From the NCBI GenBank assembly GCA_029876055.1, contig CM056880.1:1488001-1552000 (forward strand): DNA of 64,000 bases, read 5' to 3'. Position numbers and translations under genes: made by a program. The stretch comes from Madurella fahalii (taxonomy: Eukaryota; Ascomycota; Sordariomycetes; Sordariales). This document shows, in pieces, positions 55,476 to 64,000 of the stretch; position 1 is the first letter of the stretch; each line of letters starts with the position of its first letter. Below the pieces are notes generated by a model that was not told the DNA's origin, searched no databases, and saw only the letters and a list, made by a program, of their open reading frames with translations.

Positions 55476-56156
55476 AACTCTCTTTAGCCTGCTCCATAGT
55501 CGCATTGCATGAGATGATGAACCGGTGCGCCCAGTCTCTTGGCGGTGATTCCTCGCAGTGGTCTGGAACATCCAAGCAGCGAGGAACGGATGTTCATGCT
55601 TCGGGCATGTCAACTGGTTTACGCCAATCGTTTCCCGCCAGCCACATTCGGTAATTGCATATCCGAAAGTAGAGGTACCTGGACGGTTCCACCAGTTACC
55701 TAAGGGTTACCTAACGTCCCAGGCTTCTGAGGCCTGGGCCGTCGCATTCCGTTGGGTGCCAGGTATCTACCTGTTGCGGCTACGTGGACCAGGCACCAGC
55801 TTGGCATCAGCCCACAGTGTGCCACCAGTAGTTATATGCCCGTTGTATGCGAGCTTGCGTTGACGCAACACTTGTCTTGGGCCTAGCGCTATGTCATCGC
55901 AGCTGTTAAGGACCAAACATTGAACACCACAACCACCCTCAACAGCCAACCAACGCCGATTCATGGCAATCCCCGCCCTGGAAACACCGGTCAACTTCGA
56001 CTTGTCGTTGCCGGCATCCACATTGATGGGTGTCTTTATTCCCCAGCCATTTCTAACATTAGTTAGCAGCGCCTGCCGATCCTCCCCATCGGAGCATCCG
56101 CCAAACAAGGGTCCCTGATCCGAGTCTTCCCTCTCCCGAACGCCGAGAAACCAACC
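55476..56156. other. Intergenic region between HEM4 and OXR1
   Basis: About 680 bp. It contains the HEM4 3' flank and OXR1 upstream sequence. No supported gene. Confidence 0.4.
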
Positions 56157-57272
56157 ATGAGCTACTTTACCTCCACCCACAAACAACACCTCCGCTCGCG
56201 GCTCTCCCCCGAGTATTCATCGTCGCCCGCGTCCTCTTCCGGCGCCATCACCCCGCCGGGCGGTCCGTCTTCCCCGAGCTCATCCACTCTCCTCACATCC
56301 TCGGTATCGAGCTTCTGGGGCGGCTTGATGCGTCGCTTCTCTACCGAACCGCCGCCGTCGACCGCAACATCGTCAAACCTACCGCGCGCCAAGTCATTCC
56401 AGCCCGACGGCGACGGCATCGACGGCGTCTACACGCCTCCACACACGCACCGCACCGCCTCGCCCATGCGTCCGCCGCCCCTGGAACCGCTGCAGCTGGT
56501 CGGGTTCTCCGACGACACCAGACCCGGCGCGCGGCTGCTCACGGCGGCCATCGCCGAGGAGATACGTATCATGATCCCGGCGCGGCTGAGCATCGTGGAC
56601 GAGTGGAACCTGGTGTACAGTCTCGAGCAGGACGGCGCGAGCCTGGCGACGCTGTACGACAAGTGCGCGCGGTACCAGGGCAAGAGGGTCGGGTTTGTGT
56701 TGTGCGTGAAGGATTGCGAAGGAGGGGTAAGCCGTCCGGTTCCCTTCTGCTCCCCCCCCCCCCCACCCCCCCCCCTTTTTTTTTTTTTTTTTCAGTTGGA
56801 GCCGTTTTGCTAACGTTGTCTGGCCGGTCTCGCGCAGCTCTTTGGCGCCTACCTCTCGGACCATCCCCACCCAGCACCCAAATACTTTGGGACAGGCGAA
56901 TGCTTCCTCTGGCGCGCGTCGGTCCTTGCGCCTTTGCCCCCTCCCCCGTCCTCCATCGACGACCATGACGGCAGCACCGCGCGGTCAACCACCATCGCCG
57001 CCGAGAAACTATCATCCCGCTCGTCATCCAACCAGCCCTCATCCATCCGCTTCAAGGCCTTCCCCTACTCGGGTGTGAACGACTACTACATGCTCTGCGA
57101 GGCCCACTTTCTTAGCCTCGGCGCCGGCGACGGCAAGTTTGGCCTGTGGCTAGACGACGGGCTAGAAAAGGGCGTGAGCGCCATGAGCCAGACGTTTGGC
57201 AACGAGCCGCTGAGCGACGAAGGCGAGAAGTTTGACGTGCTAGGTGTCGAGGTGTGGGTTATTGGTGCCTAG
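56157..57272 (+). CDS. OXR1: Oxidation resistance protein 1 (TLDc domain)
   Basis: Exon 1 (56157-56726) and exon 2 (56838-57272) join to 334 aa. TLDc proteins protect against oxidative damage, and yeast Oxr1 binds the V-ATPase and promotes its disassembly. The first 110 residues are Ser/Pro-rich and disordered, including SSFWGGLMRRFS. The TLDc domain then follows: RLLTAAIAEEIRIMIPARLS, WNLVYSLEQDGASLATLYDK, GKRVGFVLCVKDCEGG, LFGAYLSDHPHPAPKYFGTG, ECFLWRA, FKAFPYSGVNDYYMLCEAHF and the C-terminal FGLWLDDGLEKG with FDVLGVEVWVIGA. A disordered Ser/Thr insert of about 40 residues splits the domain. The 111-bp intron holds a C-run followed by about 17 T directly before CAG. OXR1 and the MAP kinase gene converge. 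Confidence 0.94.
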
Positions 57273-58461
57273 GTAACCTTTCGTCTCGAGGAATTGAAGG
57301 ACTGAAAGTGAAACTTGTTTTGGATCTGGCTAGGCTATTTCTTATTTTTTTTTTTTTCTTTCCTATCATGGAAGGGGCGCGGGGGTGGCGTTTTTGTTGT
57401 ACTACGCAGCGAGAGTCAAATCATGTTGTCTTTTGGCTCGGTTTAGGGAAAATATACCGACGGCGAAAACGAAACGACGGAATGAAATAGGACGGCACAG
57501 CACAGCACAGCAGAGCATGGCGAAAAGGAAAGGGGCGGGAACGAAAGGAATGTATTGCGCTAGGTTCACTGCCCTCCCTTTCATAATGGCCGACGGCTGA
57601 AACTTGCCGTGAAGAAGAAGGAAAGGTGAAGGGGAAAGGATCCATACAGGATGAGGAGAGACGGTAACCGGCCAGGGAGAGGAATCTGGAGATACCCAAG
57701 AGAGTCATGGTGGGAGACGAGATAGTTACACCACTCATCCAAACAGAAGCCCCGAGTATGGGAGCATTGATCAGTTTCATGACATGTAAACACAGAGTTG
57801 AAACAAATTGCCGGAGACTGGTGGCCCCGTTAAGCTTCCAAGATGTGAAGTCTGTTAAACATCGAGACTGCCCAAGGCACCTAGGTAGGGACCGTACTAG
57901 GTGTCCGTGATTGCCGACTTCCTAACACATTCTGCTTGGTTGTTTACACTACTCTGTAAACTTACAGCGAGTCATCCGCGACCGGTAGAACATACTGGAG
58001 CTATCTTTACGGCTATATGCTACTTTAACTGCTCAAAGCAGTGTTACTATCCGTCACTCTCAGAGCATGCAAGAGCGGCAAATATATATAATAGCAATGC
58101 GAGACGAAATACTCATCAGATGACAATACCCCATTTAATCCGCCGACCCAGTCAGCCACATAACCCCGGAGGTCATGGCCGTACCCGGATAGATGTCTAA
58201 TACGGAAAGGCATCCATACATATCCCATTCGGCTAGCCAGGCATGTAGTTAACTCTTCTTTCTCCCCTTTCCATGTCCCGGCATTTCCCCGCTACTCAAA
58301 AGGAAACATATAAAAGAGAAACGCTTTCTCACTCCGACCATCGCTCCACTGATCAATAACCTCCAAACCTGCCTCCCCCTCACCCCCTTTGGCTTGCTCT
58401 CTAATATCCATCTATCCAACCACATCACCAAATTCCACACTCAAAGCCCAAAGCCGAAGCT
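57273..58461. other. Intergenic region between convergent OXR1 and MAP kinase
   Basis: About 1.2 kb of 3' flanking sequence, AT-richer than average around 57850-58200. T-run near 57345-57358. No supported gene. Confidence 0.45.
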
Positions 58462-59706
58462 CTACCTCATGATTTCCTGGTAAATCAGCTGCTTCAGCTG
58501 CTCCTTGCTGAGGTTATCCTTGTGCTTGTCAAAGTCAAAGAACTCCTCGGGGATGGGTGGGGCCGTCGGCTCGTCCTCCGGGTCGTGGTACGGCTCCAGG
58601 TACGGGTGCTTGAGCGCCTCCTCGACCGTGATGCGCTTGACCGGGTTGAAGGCGAGCAGCTTTTCTAACAGGTCTAGAGCGAGGTCTGACGTGTTGGGGA
58701 AGAGCGTCCGGAACGGCACCTTCTTCTTGAATGGGAGCGAGCGGATGTACTCGCGAGCCCTGCGTGACTTGATGCCGTAGTAGTCCTCCATCGTGGGCGT
58801 ACCGAGAACGTCCAGGATCAGCGTGAGCTGGTGATGGTCTTGTAGGCAAACAAGGGTCAGTCGAAGTCTGGGGGGTATGAGGGGGACAATTGATACGTAC
58901 AATCCTTGCCAGGGAACAGAGGCTTGCCGCTGAGCATCTCTGCAAGAATGCAGCCCACCGACCAGACATCGATGGCCTTGGTGTACTCCTTAAAGGTCAA
59001 CATGATCTCCGGAGCACGGTACCAACGGGTGGCGACGTATTCGGTCATGAAACCAGAGTTGTCCTCCTGAGACGCCGCCGACCGCGCCAGACCAAAGTCG
59101 CACACCTTCAGGTCGCAATTAGCGTTGAGAAGCAGGTTGGAGGGCTTCAAGTCTCTGTGGAGCACATTGGCCGAGTGCATCGCCTTTAGGGCACGCAGCG
59201 TCTGGTAGATGAAGTACTGGCAGTGATCGTCCGAGAGCTCCTGTGTACGGATGACGCGATGCATGTCTGTTTCCATGAGTTCCTGGTTTCCTTAGCGTCA
59301 GTGGCCGGAGTAGGCGCAAGGGTCTTTCGAGGTCGCCATACCTGGATGAGGTAAACCTCGTTGAACGTCTCGTAGCTCCGGGGCTTCTGAATGTCGAGAA
59401 TGGAGATGATGTTCTCATGGTTGAAGTACCGCAGCAGCTTCATCTCGCGCAGTGTCCGCAAGCAGAACATGGAGTGGTCAAACGGCGTGATCTTCTTGAT
59501 AGCGACTTTTTGCCCGGAAGGCTTATGGACCGCGGAGCTGTTTCCCACGGTCAGACCCTCGCAGGCTCGGGAGCCTGTACGGCCCACAACTAGACTTACC
59601 AAACGACTCCATATGCGCCCTCACCAACGACATCTTGGATATCATACTGCTCGCTCACGTTGAAGGAAATCTTTCGGGCTCCGCCCCGGTTCTGTGCGTT
59701 GCTCAT
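58462..59706 (-). CDS. mak-2: Fus3/Kss1-type MAP kinase (PMK1 / MAK-2 orthologue)
   Basis: Four exons (59706-59600, 59537-59342, 59282-58901, 58838-58462) join to 353 aa, close to the usual 352-356. The kinase is the last step of the pheromone/filamentation cascade (Ste11-Ste7-Fus3/Kss1), controlling hyphal fusion, female fertility and, in pathogens, appressorium formation. After a short head, the hallmark RKISFNVSEQYDIQDVVGEG leads into the Gly loop GEGAYGVV. The catalytic Lys is K50 (VAIKK), HRDLKPSN begins at 143, DFG is in CDFGLARSA, and the activation motif is T181-E-Y183 in MTEYVATRWYR. The C-terminal common-docking region is HDPEDEPTAPP, and the end is LKQLIYQEIMR. This is not the Slt2/Mps1 kinase: it lacks that family's C-terminal sequence and its longer activation segment. 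Confidence 0.97.
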
Positions 59707-62700
59707 GTTTGCTCAAGGTCTCTCGAGCTCGCGTGACTCCCTCCGGATCAGACAGCTGGACAATGCCAGCAAACGAGGGGGTAACCGGCGTCTAGGTAGT
59801 ATCGCTATCAATGCCGGCCAAGCTCTCTCTAAAAGTAATCGTGGCGCAGTTCTCCCGCAAGCACTCAGGTTGAGAGAGGGACGTATAGCGGTCAATCGGC
59901 AAGATAAGACCTGGATTTTTTAGAGGCGCTGGTTCAGGCAGGTCCCCCGTTGTTCCTGAGTCTGATGTTCTCCTTGTAAAGGTGAAGTAGGCTATCGCTT
60001 TCCGCGCTTAGCTGACCGAAACGGAGCCGTGTAGGAAGCTGGTGTTCTTTGTTCGACGACTGGTGGCGCTAGGGGTTGGGGTCAAGGTTTTTGTCTGTTA
60101 CGAAACAATAATTGCGAGTTAGCTAGGTGAAAATATAACAAGAGCCAACAACTAAAGCCACGGAATAATGGGCGGTGGAGGATCCGATTGCGGGTGATCG
60201 CTGGTCGCTCAAAGTGGCAGCGCTTTCGAGCACCCGGGACCCAGATGTAGGGAGGCCACCGCCGAGACACATCGGCCAGACGGGACGATGCGAGCACCAC
60301 AGCCACGAAGTGTGCTAGAAGGCGGCGATCAGGCGTCAGGTACAGTGGTGCACGTCCCAGGGGGGGGGGGAGCGCGGGCACGGCGGGAGTTGCGGACAGC
60401 TGTTGGGCATCGAGACGGGTATTCCCGGTCAGTGTGCTTCTAGAAGCGGCTGTCGGGCGAGCACTCGAAGGGAGGAACCGTAGAGGATGCTCACGGACGA
60501 GTCGTGGTCCGTGGATCTGGGCGATCAGACGCTTCGCTTGGATCCCCTGACCAAGGAGTTGCGGACGCGGCCCCAAAGCTCAGCGCACTCCAGCTTTGAG
60601 AGCTTGGCGTCGTCCGGTGATGGTAGTTGCCAGTGTGTGCCTGAATGATCTACCCGGGAGAAGGGGCAGGGGCCAAGTTTGGATGAAATGCGCACAAGCA
60701 CACACAATCGTACGTACCTTGCTCGGCTTCTAATGCAGCGTGGAAGCTTCGACAAAGACAGGACCGCTGACAAGCTGGTGGAAACGAGAGGGAAGGGAGG
60801 GGACGGAGGTATCTCGCGACGATGGAGGCACGATAGATTGCCCCGCTTCTGCGATAGGAGTGAATGGCGGGGGGGGGAGCCAAACGTCTTGGCTCGGCCT
60901 TCAAGCTGCGTCGAGCAGAGTGTTTCCTGCGTCGATACCACGAATGCCTTGACGGGTGCGCGAGCAGAGAGATTCAAACTCGTCAATGGGGAGAAGGGAG
61001 ACCAGAGAAGTACTGATTAATGAGAGATCAGAGCTCGACAGCCGGCCACCGACCTGATGGCTGGGTCTGGTCCCTCCTCTTCAGGCCTGCCGGACTTGGA
61101 GCGACAGGGAACAGGGATTGTGGGTGGGGTCAAGAGGGTGTTGGGTGGTTCAAGCTGTCGCTGCTGGGTGGGCGCTGTCACTGCAGTGGGCATCTCAGTG
61201 GTCCGTGGGCTGCCCAATTCTGTTGGTCGTTGCCCATTCCACCAAGGCCAGGCCTTCCTCGAAGGCTTGATTGCGACTCCATCGCTCAGTCATCCGGCTG
61301 GCTTCAAACGCCGGGTCACAGCGGAGGCAGCCCCGGGCCCGCTTTCGATGGACATGTTCTGTTCATGGAAACAAAAGCACCTCCTACAGTACTTCCCGAG
61401 GCCGATATCTCGACCCAGGCGCAGAGGGTGTTGGGGTCTAAATGCACAGAACCAAAGGACTTCGAACTCCCTCGGACGCCCGCCATATCTCGTCTGTCAG
61501 TGGCGGGGGGGGGGGGAGGGACGGACGGGGTCGGCTCGTTAACCCTTGGCGCTTAGGGAACGTCCCATAACAAGAGGACAATCTTGATGTTCTACGCTCT
61601 GTCCGCTGCGAGGCACATTGTCATCATGGCTCCTCTGCACCCCTCCTCGCGCCCATGAAAAGACCATCACACTGCATCCGCCCTACCGAATCCGTATATA
61701 GCGTCCCAGGATACACAAGATTCCATGGGGGGTGACCTGTCTGCATGATACACACCAAACCAGCCAGCTCAAAATTAGGCGCCCGAGACCCAACTTTCCC
61801 AACCTGCAGCGGCGCAGGGGAGGGGGTGGGTCTCTTTCCGTTCTCGGCGCGTGTCTCAAAAGCCTCCATGTTTCGCCAATGGTTGACCAGCCGAGGCCAC
61901 TGTTTCAAGGGCCAACCCCATGGGCCGTTTCACGGCCTGGGAACGAACGGGAACACAGGGCGGTTCTCGTCATTATCAACCCAAACAACCAATTGCAGCA
62001 AGTAAATACGAGCGTTGCGCTCGCTGCCCCTGGGATTTGGGGGGGAAGGGGGCAGTGCAAGCCCGCCTGCTGCTCCATTCATCACTGACAATCTGCCCGA
62101 GACACCACCAAGCCGCCGTGTGCAGAATTGATTAAACCCTGAACCTGCATCGGATGTTGGGAAGCAGAGCAACCGAAGAGCCCCAAGAGTTCATGCATGA
62201 CGGTGATCGTAGAGGCCAGAAATGGCGGCCCGGTGGGGCCACTCAGGATTGGGGTGCTATTCTGGGCGCCAAAGCGGCAACAACACCGACTTCTGTTGGA
62301 GACATATGAACCGGGCTGAGCGCTTCGTGCAAATCAGAGGGATAGCCGGGACCCTCCGGAAAGGCCGTGTTTCTCTCGCTTGTCGCCCGGCCGGCCGGCC
62401 GAGTGCACGACCGTCGAAGCTGCTCCTAATAAGGCTGACAGATGATCATTTTGACTCCACGAGGCCGGACCCGAGACGAAGAGGCGTGATGACGGCACAA
62501 ACCAATAGTAGTAACCGGAGGCTCGCTTCACAATGATGACTGTTGTTTTACGAGCGTGGATACATCCGATGTGAGCCAGGGAAGGAGCTTAGCTTCCCGA
62601 AAACGAGCCCTTCCTGTCAACGGGCTCGTGGGTCGCGGTGTTGAGGTCTCGCCTCACCCTTTCCGTAGTACAGCGAAACCGGTTGCATTTTAACGTCGGT

Positions 62701-62941
62701 ATCTTACGGTGTGCGTAGTAGAATAAAAACACCAAGACAAGCTAAATGATGATATCGATTGATACCGGCTGGCAATTTGTCAGCAAGATGGCTGGTAGCT
62801 GCCGACGTGTAATATTGGCTAGCACGTGTAATTCCGCTGCTCTCCTTTCCAGACGTTTTGCTCAACATGAATCTATTCGCCGCAAGCATTACCCTTCAAA
62901 AACAGAGGGCATACATCTGATGATGCCATCGCAAGGCTTCA
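59707..62941. other. Long intergenic region, MAP kinase upstream region and SEC24 3' flank
   Basis: About 3.2 kb upstream of the MAP kinase. G-runs at 60360-60370 and 61505-61516 and several short frames on both strands (60082-60986 minus, 61020-61556 plus) without domains. The MAP kinase may have a long, possibly spliced 5' leader here, but the sequence alone does not prove it. Confidence 0.45.
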
Positions 62942-64000
62942 TTATTGAACAACCTGCACGGGGGAAATCAGCATCGCACTCCACCCAGTCCGAGTTATCA
63001 ACCGTTCCGTGTACTCACCTTTTCCCTCAGCGTGCCCATCCATTGCTGGTAGCTCATGCCCTGATCCGCCCGGTCCTCAACGAGGAGCGTCTGGGCCCAC
63101 AGCTTGAGGCTCGGCTCGCCATCCTCACGGACAATGTACAGATGGGGGACGGTAATGCTCCCCACCCCCCGTGACTTGTGGTCGCGGCTCTTCTGGATCA
63201 CTGCCCGCACCCGCTCGTTGAAATCGTTGTCAAGTTCCGGCAATGACGCCTTGCCCACGTGCAGCTGCGTCCGCTCCGCTACCCCAAACACGTCGACGAG
63301 CAGTTGCGGGACAGCATCGCGGCCAATCCAGAGGAACTGCGTCTGGCCGTCGTCGATGAGATAGAGGCCGTACGGCACGAACCGTTCGGTGGACAGGTTC
63401 AGCGGAGGCGGTAGCACGATTTGGCTCGTCTCGGGATCCGGGACGCCGGCGTTGTCGGGCATGTCGTGAAGAGAGTACAGCCGGGGGTAGATGTACTGCA
63501 TCAAGAGGGGTAGGGGTAGGGTCGACAGCAGGCAGAGGGCCGCAGATCGGAGATCAGATGGGATCTGCGCCGACTTCCTCAGGCCCACGTGCTTTGTCAG
63601 ACCCAGGAAGAGAGCCGGAAGACCACGGAGGTTGGAGGGGAACTGCAGACCGCCGCCCATGCTGCCGCCCGCCAGTTCCTTTCTGAACGTCTGCAGTAGC
63701 TCGGTAACCTTGCTCTGCAGCAGGTCCCTGGCCGAGTCCAAGCCGTTGCTGAGCGCTCTCTCCACGGCTTTGTGGGAGTAATATGTTGTAATGGCACACT
63801 GGTCGGCTGACGCGTAGACATCTGCGAGGTTGGTTGTCGTCGGTAGAGCGAGCGTCATGACGCGGATGCGGCGCTCGCCATTGCACGTCGTGTGCAGCAC
63901 AGCCGTCTGCATGCAGACCACATTCTTGGACATGTTCTCATCGATGGCCACTTCGACCACATAGCATTGGTCGCGCGGGAATGCAGGAAAGGCACACAAG
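62942..64000 (-). CDS. SEC24: COPII coat subunit SEC24, C-terminal part (N-terminus off window)
   Basis: The minus frame enters at the window's right edge and runs to 63019 (at least 327 codons). It is followed by a 65-bp intron (GTGAGT...GTGCAG) and a 12-nt final exon (62953-62942) coding VVQ and stop. The protein then ends MGTLREKVVQ, the normal end of Sec24. Sec24 is the cargo-binding subunit of the COPII coat at ER exit sites. The visible part covers the beta-sandwich end (VLHTTCNGERRIRVMTLALP), the helical domain (LADVYASADQCAITTYYSHK, and PSDLRSAALCLLSTLPLPLL) and the gelsolin-like domain (NLSTERFVPYGLYLIDDGQT, FLWIGRDAVPQLLVDVFG, HLYIVREDGEPSLKLWAQTL). The zinc finger, trunk and Pro-rich N-terminus are outside the window. 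Confidence 0.95.

Noticed and set aside
58462..59706. Slt2/Mps1 cell-wall-integrity identity for the MAP kinase
   Set aside because: The TEY motif is shared, but the head RKISFNVSEQYDIQ, the AASQEDNSGF activation segment and the IYQEIMR end are those of Fus3/Kss1-type PMK1/MAK-2.
1..64000. tRNA, rRNA, CRISPR and transposon search
   Set aside because: No GGTTCGAATCC-like B box with a matching A box, no rRNA core sequence, no regularly spaced direct repeats and no terminal inverted repeats or reverse-transcriptase or transposase motifs were recognised by eye; a tRNAscan-SE or RepeatMasker run would be decisive.

Overview
The window is nuclear DNA of a filamentous ascomycete, most likely a Sordariomycete of the Sordariales/Chaetomiaceae kind. 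The evidence is GC-rich coding sequence, many short spliceosomal introns (about 50-120 bp, GT-AG with CTAAC-like branch sites), a Fus3/Kss1-type MAP kinase nearly identical to the Magnaporthe PMK1/Neurospora MAK-2 type, a fungal delta-8 sphingolipid desaturase and long intergenic spacers. It is gene-sparse euchromatin. I see no transposon, RIP-like AT-rich block, rRNA, tRNA or CRISPR array.

Layout, left to right. 1-9.2 kb: the N-terminal part of a CM1-domain coiled-coil gamma-tubulin tether (minus, cut by the window edge), divergent from HAUS1/augmin (plus); then a 13-bp minisatellite and VAC14 (minus, nine exons). 9.2-13.8 kb: mostly empty, with one tiny two-exon gene for a 75-residue hydrophilic protein. 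13.8-21 kb, all minus: delta-8 sphingolipid desaturase, dihydrolipoamide dehydrogenase (LPD1) and a Golgi class I alpha-1,2-mannosidase (GH47). 22-27.5 kb: a Cys-rich single-pass membrane protein (plus), SGD1/NOM1 (minus) and SRP14 (plus). 29.9-32.8 kb: a GBP2/HRB1-type SR/RRM mRNA-binding protein in ten exons. 37.2-47 kb: COQ9 (plus), SMC6 (minus), ecdysoneless/SGT1 (plus) and an APH-fold protein with a degenerate catalytic loop (minus). 49-55.5 kb: TAN1, pyruvate decarboxylase and ERV1 (all minus), then HEM4 (plus), which is divergent from ERV1. 56-64 kb: OXR1 (plus), the PMK1/MAK-2 MAP kinase (minus) and the C-terminal half of SEC24 (minus, cut by the window edge).

The genes are mostly independent housekeeping genes, with two suggestive divergent pairs: CM1 protein/HAUS1 (both microtubule nucleation) and ERV1/HEM4 (mitochondrial redox import/heme synthesis). 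I rebuilt exon structures by hand from splice motifs, conserved protein sequence and reading-frame arithmetic; in every complete spliced gene the joined exons sum to a multiple of three. The most unusual material is in gene structure: a 4-nt first coding exon, an 8-nt micro-exon and a GC-AG intron in the GBP2-like gene, a probable second GC-AG intron in TAN1, three introns of length 3n without stop codons, a 12-nt terminal exon in SEC24, and a membrane-protein gene whose intron, if retained, would encode a secreted Cys-rich form. I did not find a convincing new multi-gene system.
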